Part shown: positions 1 through 6,256 of the stretch, one piece after another | How positions within the stretch are numbered: the first letter of the stretch is position 1 | How the letters are laid out: each line of letters starts with the position of its first letter | Source of the DNA: UMGS1124 sp045613165 | GTDB taxonomy: Bacteria > Bacillota_I > Bacilli_A > RF39 > UBA660 | Reading direction: 5' to 3' | NCBI GenBank assembly: GCA_045613165.1 | Contig: JAZLAK010000040.1 | Coordinates: 1-18,639 of the forward strand | Length of the DNA stretch: 18,639 nucleotides | Made by a program: the position numbers and the translations under genes | Notes under the pieces: generated by a model | The model's input: the letters and a program-made list of their open reading frames with translations, nothing else | What the model was told of the DNA's origin: nothing | The model's database searches: none

Positions 1-1
1 A

Positions 2-1033
2 GATTTAACTATTATAAATAATAATATAGAATTTAGAACAAATAATAATATAGTTGTAATAAAGAATTATAGAAATAATAAAGATATAGAATTAAATGAA
101 ATAATAGAACGTTTAATTAAAGAAAAAATACTAAAACGAAAAGAATATTTAAGAAAGAAAAAAATTAATAGAAATAAAAGAGTAGCATGTACGCTAATTT
201 TAGGTGCAATTACTTTATCAACTTTATTTTCCAGTTTCTCTAATGCTAAATCATCAGAAATTAAAAATGATATTTTGCATAATAATCACAATATAGAGAT
301 AAATTATTCTCGAGATAATGACTTAGTAGCAACAAATGTAGAATATATCCCAAACGAAGAAAAAGAAATTGATTCTAGAGATATTGAAGACAAAAATATA
401 ATTGAAGTTACATTTGATTCAAGAGTGGAAACAGAAAAATTTCAAGTTACTAAAGCTTATTATAAAGATATAATTACTAATATTGCTTTAGAATATGGCA
501 TAGATCCTCAAATTATTTTGGCTATAGCTACTCAAGAAAGTGGAATTCACGATATAGATAGGAGCGGACCAGCTATAGGTTTAATGCAAATAGAAAAATC
601 AGTTTGGAATAATCAAAGTTTAACTGCGTACAATTATTCTAAAAATCAAGAAGAAACAGTTTTTATAACAGAAGAAAAATTAAAGGATTTAGAATTTAAT
701 ATAAGAACGGCTTGCATGATATTTCAACAATGTTTGAAAAATTCAAATTACAATTTAACAGTAGCAATACAAATGTATAATTATGGTTATGGAAATATAA
801 TCAATACTTTTAAAATGTGTTATGGGAATAATGTGGATTTTGATGAGACAACTAAGAGTAATGATAATTTATGGATGGACTATAGAGAAAACATATCAGC
901 AGGGGATAAAGAATATTTAGAACATATACTTTCATATATAGAAAATATAGAAGATATATATAATAAAAATAATGATAACATAATAAATTATGAAATAAGA
1001 AATAAAAGTTTAGATAAAAAAACTTTTATCTAA
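2..1033 (+). CDS. Membrane-anchored lytic transglycosylase (SLT/lysozyme-like domain), 5' end outside the window
   Basis: Probable peptidoglycan-cleaving lytic transglycosylase acting outside the membrane. The frame is open from base 2 with no in-frame ATG, so the gene starts left of the window; 343 residues are visible. The order is: a basic, Asn/Lys-rich segment (bases 2-181), a hydrophobic helix (about 182-250) that would be a signal-anchor with a cytoplasmic N-terminus, an acidic linker, then the SLT domain (about 450-960). The domain shows QESG with the likely catalytic Glu at 536-538, the GLMQI motif at about 578-592 and a YNYGYG motif at about 776-793, the three classic SLT signatures. 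An in-frame TTG at 275 could be called as a start, but it would remove the membrane anchor and has no good ribosome binding site. The N-terminal cytoplasmic part is not recognised. Family assignment is firm from motifs; the exact cleavage chemistry is inferred. Confidence 0.8.
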   Translation, partial: DLTIINNNIEFRTNNNIVVIKNYRNNKDIELNEIIERLIKEKILKRKEYLRKKKINRNKRVACTLILGAITLSTLFSSFSNAKSSEIKNDILHNNHNIEINYSRDNDLVATNVEYIPNEEKEIDSRDIEDKNIIEVTFDSRVETEKFQVTKAYYKDIITNIALEYGIDPQIILAIATQESGIHDIDRSGPAIGLMQIEKSVWNNQSLTAYNYSKNQEETVFITEEKLKDLEFNIRTACMIFQQCLKNSNYNLTVAIQMYNYGYGNIINTFKMCYGNNVDFDETTKSNDNLWMDYRENISAGDKEYLEHILSYIENIEDIYNKNNDNIINYEIRNKSLDKKTFI

Positions 1034-1055
1034 ACAGTTGATTAATTTTGTGAAT

Positions 1056-1084
1056 TTGACATTATTACTAGAATATGTTAAAAT
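1056..1084 (+). promoter_or_regulatory. Promoter P1, TTGACA-N17-TAAAAT with TG extension
   Basis: Perfect -35 box TTGACA at 1056-1061, a 17-base spacer, and TAAAAT at 1079-1084, preceded by TG at 1076-1077 (extended -10). The predicted start is near 1091. The next terminator lies only about 40-60 bases downstream, so transcripts from here should mostly be very short. Confidence 0.8.
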
Positions 1085-1090
1085 GTAAAT

Positions 1091-1151
1091 ACCAATGGGG
1101 GTTGGACAATAGAATATAATGACAAAATAAAACTCCATTGTGGAGTTTTTT
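1091..1151 (+). ncRNA. Candidate short terminated RNA or attenuator leader (about 60 nt)
   Basis: Bounded by promoter P1 and the terminator at 1129-1151. The 5' part holds a small hairpin (CCAA/TTGG at 1092-1105) with a G-rich loop. CAATGGGG (1093-1100) can also pair with CTCCATTG (1133-1140), eight contiguous pairs including one G-U, which would destroy the terminator stem. This looks like either a small RNA or a leader with alternative terminator/antiterminator folds. No convincing reading frame: MGVGQ from 1095 lacks a ribosome binding site. Seen by hand pairing; function is inference. Confidence 0.4.
1129..1151 (+). terminator. Intrinsic terminator between P1 and P2
   Basis: Perfect 9-bp stem AAAACTCCA (1129-1137) with TGGAGTTTT (1141-1149), loop TTG, T-run to 1151. 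It would end transcripts from P1 and also read-through from the transglycosylase gene. It stops four bases before the -35 box of P2. Confidence 0.8.
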
Positions 1152-1155
1152 AACA

Positions 1156-1184
1156 TTGACAAAAATATAAAACAGTGTTAGAAT
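1156..1184 (+). promoter_or_regulatory. Promoter P2, TTGACA-N17-TAGAAT with TG extension
   Basis: Perfect -35 TTGACA at 1156-1161, 17-base spacer, TAGAAT at 1179-1184, TG at 1176-1177. Predicted start near 1191, giving a leader of about 47 bases for the surface-protein gene at 1238. It has the same architecture as P1 and lies exactly 100 bases downstream of it. Confidence 0.8.
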
Positions 1185-1237
1185 ACTTACAACTTTCAAA
1201 AAAAGTGCAGATTTATTCTAGAAGGGGGATATGAAAT

Positions 1238-2686
1238 ATGTACGAAGAAACAAAAAGTTCTATTGATTGGAAAGGAATATTTTTAAAGGTTATTATTGCA
1301 TTTTTAATAGTTTTAATAGCTGTAAAAGGTTATACAACATTAAAAGGTGATAATAAACAAACTATTAAAACTACTACGGAAACAACTGCTGAATCTAAAA
1401 GTTCATCAACATTCACAGCAAATATTGAAAAATTAAGAGATGCTGGAGAAAAATATTATACAACTAATAAAGATAAATTACCTGTAAGTGAAGGTAATAC
1501 AACTATGGTAACTTTAAATGAATTAATTAATTCAGGAGTTATTACAACACTATCTGATGAAGATGGTAAAACATGTGATGGAGAAAGTAGTTATGTAACA
1601 GCTGTTAAAGAAGGAGAAAAAACTAAGATTAAGGCTAACTTAGTTTGTGGAAGTGCTTCAAGTTACTCTTTAGTTTATATGGGTGAAAATGATGCTGAAA
1701 CTAAAGAAGAAACAACTACTACAACTACAAATAATGGTTCAACAACTACAACAAGTAGTTCAAGTAAAAAAACTACTACAACTTGTTCTAAAACAACTTG
1801 TGGTACACCAAGCGTTAGTGTTAATACTAATGTTTCACAAAAAGTAACTATTAATAGTGACAAAAAACCAAGTGGAAATACTTCATCAAATGCTACAAAT
1901 AATAATACTAATAACGTAGTAAATAAATATTACACTGTAAGTTTTGATAGTAATGGTGGAAATAGAGAATATGCTCCACAAACAGTTATTAAAAATGGTA
2001 AAGCTTACAATCCAGGTTCAACAACAAGAACTGGTTATACATTTGATGGATGGTACTTAAATGGATATAGATATGATTTTAGTACTCCAGTAACAAGTAA
2101 TATAACATTAACAGCTAAATTTACAAAAAATTACGATTATGATTATGACTATGACTATGATTATGATTATGATTACAATTATGATAGAGATGAATTATTA
2201 ACAACAACAACTAGTAGTACAATTTATTCATTAGCATGGGATAAATATGGTAGTGATGATATTGAAGTTTCTCATACTTTAAGAGTTCCAGAAATAATTG
2301 AAGAAAGAGATACTGTAAAAGTAAAAATTAAAAGTGTATCTGTAAGTAGTGCATTAACTAGTAGTACACAATTAAATTCTTATAGAAATAAATTCAATGA
2401 TACATTTATTTATAAACGTAATGGATGGGAAGCTAGAAATTTATTAACTTCTAATTTAGCAAAAGTAAATACAAGTTATGTTGATATAATTCCAGAAACA
2501 ACTAGATATGTAGAAATTGAAGATGCAATAGATGAAGGATTTAACGTTACTTGGTATGCTGATCGTATAACTTCTCAATGTAGAAATACATTTAATGTAA
2601 CTGGACCTAATGGTGATGTTTCTTATAACAACTGTGGATATGGTATCGTATACAAAGTTACATGGCAATATCAATATTATAGATAA
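1238..2686 (+). CDS. Membrane-anchored surface protein: pilin-like head, InlB B-type repeat, Tyr-Asp tract
   Basis: Likely extracellular, anchored by one N-terminal helix (residues 13-31) with no signal-peptidase or prepilin site. Residues about 60-145 resemble a type IV pilin globular head: EKYYTTNKDKLP, a VTLNELINSGVI stretch, and Cys113/Cys137 that could pair. A Thr/Ser-rich linker (about 156-230, with Cys183 and Cys188) follows, then an InlB/Listeria-Bacteroides B-repeat (about 231-296: SFDSNGG, GYTFDGWY, TAKF), a Tyr-Asp dipeptide tract (299-316), and an unrecognised C-terminal domain of about 165 residues with two Cys. The start ATG follows AAGGGGG (1222-1228) with a 9-base gap; an ATG at 1231 is out of frame and dies after 11 codons. 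No LPXTG motif or other cell-wall sorting signal. Function as adhesin or surface-layer component is inference from the B-repeat. Confidence 0.75.
   Translation: MYEETKSSIDWKGIFLKVIIAFLIVLIAVKGYTTLKGDNKQTIKTTTETTAESKSSSTFTANIEKLRDAGEKYYTTNKDKLPVSEGNTTMVTLNELINSGVITTLSDEDGKTCDGESSYVTAVKEGEKTKIKANLVCGSASSYSLVYMGENDAETKEETTTTTTNNGSTTTTSSSSKKTTTTCSKTTCGTPSVSVNTNVSQKVTINSDKKPSGNTSSNATNNNTNNVVNKYYTVSFDSNGGNREYAPQTVIKNGKAYNPGSTTRTGYTFDGWYLNGYRYDFSTPVTSNITLTAKFTKNYDYDYDYDYDYDYDYNYDRDELLTTTTSSTIYSLAWDKYGSDDIEVSHTLRVPEIIEERDTVKVKIKSVSVSSALTSSTQLNSYRNKFNDTFIYKRNGWEARNLLTSNLAKVNTSYVDIIPETTRYVEIEDAIDEGFNVTWYADRITSQCRNTFNVTGPNGDVSYNNCGYGIVYKVTWQYQYYR
2132..2185 (+). repeat. In-frame hexanucleotide repeat (GATTAT-type) coding Tyr-Asp
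   Basis: Seven Tyr-Asp units, one Tyr-Asn and one more Tyr-Asp, encoded by near-identical six-base units with TAT/TAC and GAT/GAC variation. Units are a multiple of three, so gain or loss by slippage would keep the frame. It sits between the B-repeat and the C-terminal domain of the surface protein and probably acts as a flexible, acidic spacer. Confidence 0.85.
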
Positions 2687-2688
2687 TT

Positions 2689-2714
2689 AGAAAGTAGAAA
2701 ATACTTTCTTTTTT
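2689..2714 (+). terminator. Terminator of the surface-protein gene
   Basis: AGAAAGTA (2689-2696) pairs with TACTTTCT (2702-2709), loop of five, followed by T-run 2709-2714. It lies three bases past the stop codon. Confidence 0.8.
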
Positions 2715-2721
2715 ATTGCAT

Positions 2722-2745
2722 AAAAAAAGCATCTTTTGATGCTTT
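2722..2745 (-). terminator. Terminator of the minus-strand anchored protein
   Basis: On the minus strand, AAAGCATC pairs with GATGCTTT around an AAAA loop (bases 2745-2726), followed by seven U (2728-2722). The stem overlaps the TAA stop at 2746-2744. Two back-to-back terminators insulate the convergent genes. Confidence 0.75.
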
Positions 2746-3850
2746 ATTTTGTTTTACCTTTAAGTCCTACTATTACATAAGGGTCTTCTTCTGTACCAGT
2801 ACCGGTAACATTAGTGTTTTCACTAATATTTATAACTAATTTTGCCATTCCAGCATTACTAGCTGAGGTAGGTAATACTGTTGTATTAATTTTGTAAACT
2901 TGATTTGTATTTTCACTATTTGCAGTTATTGTCCAATAAGAATTAGGGAACTCTGCTAGATAATTATAATTTCTACAAGCAATAGATTTTGTATTCAAAC
3001 AATTGCTATCTAAACTTGCTATCATATATTCATTTAATTGTAATAAACCTAAGTATTGATTATCTAATTTAGTAGCACATTCTATACTACCATCATTTAC
3101 TGAACTTTCAGTATCACGTTTACCAATACATAATGATGTTTCTTTTATAAATCCTTTGATATTATTACTAATTACATTTTCACTATTATAAATGTTTTCT
3201 AATTCGTCTTTAATTCTACTATTTAAATTATTATCATAATAATTATTAATACCAGTAGTTGCTAATTTATCAGCATTATATCTATCATCCCATACAACTG
3301 GGTCTCTACGTTCAGCTTCTATTAATCTTATAGAATTATCATTGTTAATTTTAGTTATTCTCCATAAGATTCCGTCCATAACTAAATAATTATTAACTTT
3401 ATCACCTCTAAAATAATGAGAATCACCAACAACATATAAACCATTACCACTTGTAACAACATTTTCTAATAATATTTCTCTTAAATTTCCTGAGATATAA
3501 GATTTATTAGGCATTGTACAACTCAAGCTTGGTGAATACATATAATAATCGTTATTATTTTCTATAGTTAAAGTTCCTGAACATGTAGTATTTTTATCTA
3601 ATAACTTATCTAAATCTTTGATTATACCTTTATTAACTAAATCAACTAAAGAAATAGTTGTAACTCCACCTTTATTAGGTAACTCATCCTTATTAACTGA
3701 ATAGTAACTTTTAGCCTTATCAACTATAACTAATTCTAATTTAGATGGTTCATACTTTTTAGAACAAGATGACATCATAATTAAAAATAAAAATAATATA
3801 ATAAAGCAACCTAATACTATGAATATAATCTTTTTTAATTTCTCATCCAT
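2744..3850 (-). CDS. Anchored extracellular protein with pilin-like head and DUF6273-like C-terminal domain
   Basis: 368 residues. A short basic start, a long hydrophobic helix (8-26), then SSC at 27-29: either a transmembrane anchor or a weak lipobox with Cys29 lipidated. Residues about 37-118 match the pilin-like head of the 1238-2686 product: KSYYSVNKDELP, a TTISLVDLVNKGII stretch and Cys90/Cys111. The C-terminal part has YFRGDKVNNYLVMDGILWRI and ends with a GTGTEEDPYVI segment, typical of surface proteins of gut Firmicutes (DUF6273-like, from memory, not searched). Start ATG at 3850-3848 is preceded by AGGAG (3863-3859). It is convergent with the first surface gene and divergent from the YerB-like gene. 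Function unknown; extracellular location is well supported, specific role is not. Confidence 0.65.
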   Translation of the reverse strand: MDEKLKKIIFIVLGCFIILFLFLIMMSSCSKKYEPSKLELVIVDKAKSYYSVNKDELPNKGGVTTISLVDLVNKGIIKDLDKLLDKNTTCSGTLTIENNNDYYMYSPSLSCTMPNKSYISGNLREILLENVVTSGNGLYVVGDSHYFRGDKVNNYLVMDGILWRITKINNDNSIRLIEAERRDPVVWDDRYNADKLATTGINNYYDNNLNSRIKDELENIYNSENVISNNIKGFIKETSLCIGKRDTESSVNDGSIECATKLDNQYLGLLQLNEYMIASLDSNCLNTKSIACRNYNYLAEFPNSYWTITANSENTNQVYKINTTVLPTSASNAGMAKLVINISENTNVTGTGTEEDPYVIVGLKGKTK

Positions 3851-3865
3851 TAAATCAACTCCTAG

Positions 3866-3891
3866 AAAAAGTATAGCATGTGATACTTTTT
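3866..3891. promoter_or_regulatory. Inverted repeat overlapping the minus-strand -10 box
   Basis: AAAAAGTAT (3866-3874) and ATACTTTTT (3883-3891) are exact reverse complements, 9 bases each, 8 apart. The left arm covers the -10 box of the minus promoter. It could be a repressor site; because the arms end in A/T runs it also resembles a terminator in either direction, but no transcript is expected to reach it from a real gene. Confidence 0.4.
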
Positions 3892-3898
3892 ATTTCAA
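3870..3898 (-). promoter_or_regulatory. Minus-strand promoter TTGAAA-N17-TATACT, extended -10
   Basis: On the minus strand: TTGAAA at 3898-3893, 17-base spacer, TATACT at 3875-3870, preceded by TG (3878-3877). The predicted start (about 3863) falls on the ribosome binding site AGGAG, so the 5' leader would be only about a dozen bases. Confidence 0.7.
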
Positions 3899-3916
3899 TA
3901 ATTGAATGATAACTAT

Positions 3917-3944
3917 TTGATTATTTTTATAATTATGATATTAT
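3917..3944 (+). promoter_or_regulatory. Promoter for the YerB-like gene, TTGATT-N16-TATTAT, extended -10
   Basis: TTGATT at 3917-3922, 16-base spacer, TATTAT at 3939-3944, TG at 3936-3937. Predicted start about 3951, again giving a very short leader before the AGGATGTGAT ribosome binding site. Confidence 0.55.
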
Positions 3945-3963
3945 TTATATAGGATGTGATAAT

Positions 3964-5076
3964 GTGAAAAAACTTACGACAAAAACAAAAAATAAAAAAG
4001 AAGAAATAAAAATGCCAAAAACAAAAATTCAAAAATTAAAATTGAAACATAAAAAATTATTTATTATAGCAGGAGCTTTACTACTAGTTTTATTGACGTT
4101 ATTTTTATTAACAGGAAATAAAGAAAAATTAGAAACCTCAAATATTAAAACAACTACAACAACAAAAAAAGTAGAAGAAACAAAAGAAGTGAAAATTGTT
4201 AATCTAAATTCTAAAACTAGACCTTATGCAGTAATGATAAATAATGTTAGTACAGCTAGACCATTACAAAGTGGTTTACAAGATGCTTTTATAATATATG
4301 AAATGATTGTAGAAGGTGGAATTACTAGATACTTAGCATTGTTCCAAGATACAAATACTGAAAGAATTGGTTCTATTAGAAGTGCAAGACATTATTATTT
4401 AGATTATGCATTAGAAAATGATGCTATCTATGTTCACCATGGAAATTCTCCACAAGCAAAAAGTGATTTTTCAAAATTAAATATAGATAGAATTGAAGTA
4501 AATACTTCAAGCACAGGTTGGAGAGATAAAACTTTAAAAGTATCTAGTGAACATACATTATTTACAAGTGCTGAAAAACTTGCTAAAGGATTAAAAAATA
4601 AAAGAACTGAAAGAAATAAAGAATTGTTGTTAAATTATTCAGCTGATGAAATTAAGTTAAATGAAATGGAAGGCAGTTTAAATGCTACTTCAGTTAAAAT
4701 TCAATATTCAAATAATACTACAACTTCTTATAAATATAATGCTGATGAAAAAGTTTATTATAGATTTGTAAATAATAAAGAACATACTGATTATGTTACT
4801 AAAAAACAATATACAGCAAAAAATATAATAACTTATCAAGTAAAAAATTATACATTAAATGACGCTGAAAATAAAGGACGTCAAGGGTTGGAAAATATAG
4901 GTAGTGGAACAGGATACTATATCTCTAACGGTTATGCAATAAAAATAAATTGGAAAAAAGATTGTAGAGAATGCCAAACAGTTTATACATATACAAATGG
5001 TAAAGAAATAAATGTAAATGATGGAAACACATTTATACAAATACAACCAACAAATAAAGATTTAGTAATAGAATAA
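3964..5076 (+). CDS. yerB: YerB-like DUF3048 membrane-anchored protein
   Basis: 370 residues: basic N-terminus, one hydrophobic helix (about 32-50), a Thr-rich linker, then DUF3048 (about 84-360). Family hallmarks are RPYAVMINN, ARPQSGL-like RPLQSGLQDA, EGGITRYLALF, GSIRSARHYY and a His-Gly-Asn-Ser segment near 138-142; the C-terminal half has the YRFVNNKEHTD and GTGYYISNGYA type blocks of the DUF3048 C-terminal domain. B. subtilis YerB is a lipoprotein of this family with no settled function; here the anchor is a helix and not a lipobox. The start is GTG at 3964: the ATG two bases earlier is out of frame and hits TGA at once. Ribosome binding site AGGATGTGAT. Followed by a small membrane protein after 14 bases, likely co-transcribed. 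Confidence 0.85.
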   Translation: MKKLTTKTKNKKEEIKMPKTKIQKLKLKHKKLFIIAGALLLVLLTLFLLTGNKEKLETSNIKTTTTTKKVEETKEVKIVNLNSKTRPYAVMINNVSTARPLQSGLQDAFIIYEMIVEGGITRYLALFQDTNTERIGSIRSARHYYLDYALENDAIYVHHGNSPQAKSDFSKLNIDRIEVNTSSTGWRDKTLKVSSEHTLFTSAEKLAKGLKNKRTERNKELLLNYSADEIKLNEMEGSLNATSVKIQYSNNTTTSYKYNADEKVYYRFVNNKEHTDYVTKKQYTAKNIITYQVKNYTLNDAENKGRQGLENIGSGTGYYISNGYAIKINWKKDCRECQTVYTYTNGKEINVNDGNTFIQIQPTNKDLVIE

Positions 5077-5090
5077 AAAGGTGATAAAAA

Positions 5091-5354
5091 ATGAATGTAA
5101 TTTTAGAGAATTATTTGATTATTGTATTAGTTGGATTATTCTTTGTTTTTGCTCTTATTGGATATTTGATTGACATGTTAAGAAATAGTAATACACAAAA
5201 AAAAGAAGATATTCCAAATATTAAACCGGTTGAAATAGCAAAGATTGATTCTAAAGAAGAAATAAATATAGAAATACCAACTATTCAAAGTGAAAATAAA
5301 GAACAAAATACAGGAGACGAATTACTAGAAAATTACGATAAAGAAACACAATAA
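5091..5354 (+). CDS. Small single-pass membrane protein, function unknown
   Basis: 87 residues: one hydrophobic helix (about 6-29), then a Lys/Glu/Asn-rich hydrophilic tail. The ATG follows AGGTGAT (5079-5085) with a five-base gap, a ribosome binding site nearly identical to that of gpmI. It sits 14 bases after the YerB-like gene and just before a terminator, so the two form a unit. No motif recognised; it could be a partner or topological anchor for the upstream protein, which is only a guess from position. Confidence 0.7.
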   Translation: MNVILENYLIIVLVGLFFVFALIGYLIDMLRNSNTQKKEDIPNIKPVEIAKIDSKEEINIEIPTIQSENKEQNTGDELLENYDKETQ

Positions 5355-5361
5355 AAAATGT

Positions 5362-5387
5362 AAAGAAGATTTTATAATCTTCTTTTT
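5362..5387 (+). terminator. Terminator of the yerB-like operon
   Basis: AAAGAAGATT (5362-5371) pairs with AATCTTCTTT (5376-5385), loop TTAT, T-run to 5387. Confidence 0.8.
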
Positions 5388-5408
5388 ATAGATTAAATAA
5401 GTTTTTTT

Positions 5409-5417
5409 TGATATAAT
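5409..5417 (+). promoter_or_regulatory. Extended -10 promoter of cdaA (TGATATAAT)
   Basis: TG-A-TATAAT at 5409-5417 with a consensus -10, preceded by a run of eight T. The -35 position (TAGATT, 5389-5394) is poor, so recognition would rest on the TG extension. Predicted start about 5424, just before AAGGAG at 5431-5436. Confidence 0.65.
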
Positions 5418-5443
5418 AGAATATATTATAAAGGAGTGATAAA

Positions 5444-6256
5444 ATGACATTCACAGCAATATGGAGTGTAATAACTAAAATTATAGATATATGCTTAGTT
5501 TGGGTTATGTTTTATTTTATATTTAAAAATATAAAAAATAATGTAAAAATGGTACTTATATTTAAAGGAGTATTAATAATTATATTAATTAAGATAATAA
5601 GTAATATACTTGATTTATATACAATAGGATTGTTATTAGAATATGTATTATCTTGGGGACCAATTGCATTGATAGTAATTTTCCAACCAGAGATAAGAAA
5701 TGTTCTTGAAAGTATAGGAAGAAGTCAATTATTGGGAAGACATAAAGTTTTAACAGTCGACGAAAGAGAAAAGATTGTATTTGAAATAATGAATGCAATA
5801 GAATATTTAAAGAAAAATAGAATAGGAGCATTAATAGTATTAGAAAGAAATATGTCATTACAAGAATATATTGAACCTGCTCAAAAAATATATTCTGATA
5901 TTACAGGAGCATTATTAGATGCAATATTCTTGCCGCCAAACCCATTACATGATGGTGGAGTTATTATTCAAGGTGATAAATTAACATGTGCTGGTGCAGT
6001 ATTTAAAACTAGTATGAATCCAAATGTTAATAAAAAATTAGGAACTAGACATAGAGCAGCGTTAGGTGTTGCTGAAGAAACTGATGCAATTGCTCTAGTA
6101 GTATCTGAAGAAACAGGTAGAATATCAATCGCAGTAGATAACCATCTACATTACAATCTTACATTAGAAGAATTTAAAATGAAATTACTTGAAGAGTTAA
6201 AACCAAAAACAGAAGTATTCTATGATGCAGATGAGGAGGATGAAATAGATGAATAA
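5444..6256 (+). CDS. cdaA: Diadenylate cyclase CdaA (c-di-AMP synthase, DisA_N domain)
   Basis: Makes c-di-AMP from two ATP at the inner face of the membrane; c-di-AMP controls potassium and osmolyte balance and wall homeostasis in Firmicutes. 270 residues, normal for CdaA. Hydrophobic helices lie at about 5-27, 33-53 and 60-82, followed by FQPEIRNVLE and the DAC domain (about 100-240). The active-site motif reads Asp-Gly-Gly at 170-172 (PLHDGGVII) where B. subtilis has Asp-Gly-Ala, and the second motif RHRAALG has RHR at 202-204. SEETGRISIA completes the signature. Start ATG has AAGGAG eight bases upstream. The last eight bases overlap cdaR, implying coupled translation. Assignment is firm. 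Confidence 0.96.
   Translation: MTFTAIWSVITKIIDICLVWVMFYFIFKNIKNNVKMVLIFKGVLIIILIKIISNILDLYTIGLLLEYVLSWGPIALIVIFQPEIRNVLESIGRSQLLGRHKVLTVDEREKIVFEIMNAIEYLKKNRIGALIVLERNMSLQEYIEPAQKIYSDITGALLDAIFLPPNPLHDGGVIIQGDKLTCAGAVFKTSMNPNVNKKLGTRHRAALGVAEETDAIALVVSEETGRISIAVDNHLHYNLTLEEFKMKLLEELKPKTEVFYDADEEDEIDE

Noticed and set aside
275..277. TTG start for the lytic transglycosylase
   Set aside because: The frame is open to base 2 and encodes a transmembrane helix just upstream; no ribosome binding site precedes the TTG.
1095..1112. Five-codon leader peptide (MGVGQ) in the P1 transcript
   Set aside because: It starts only a few bases from the predicted transcript start with no ribosome binding site.
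1675..1863. Minus-strand and other-frame open frames inside the surface gene, yerB-like gene, cdaA, cdaR, gpmI, lepA and deoD
   Set aside because: They lie within well-supported genes, lack ribosome binding sites and have the low-complexity composition expected of antisense readings.
2132..2185. CRISPR or other spacer-bearing array
   Set aside because: The units are six bases, in frame and without spacers; this is a coding tandem repeat.
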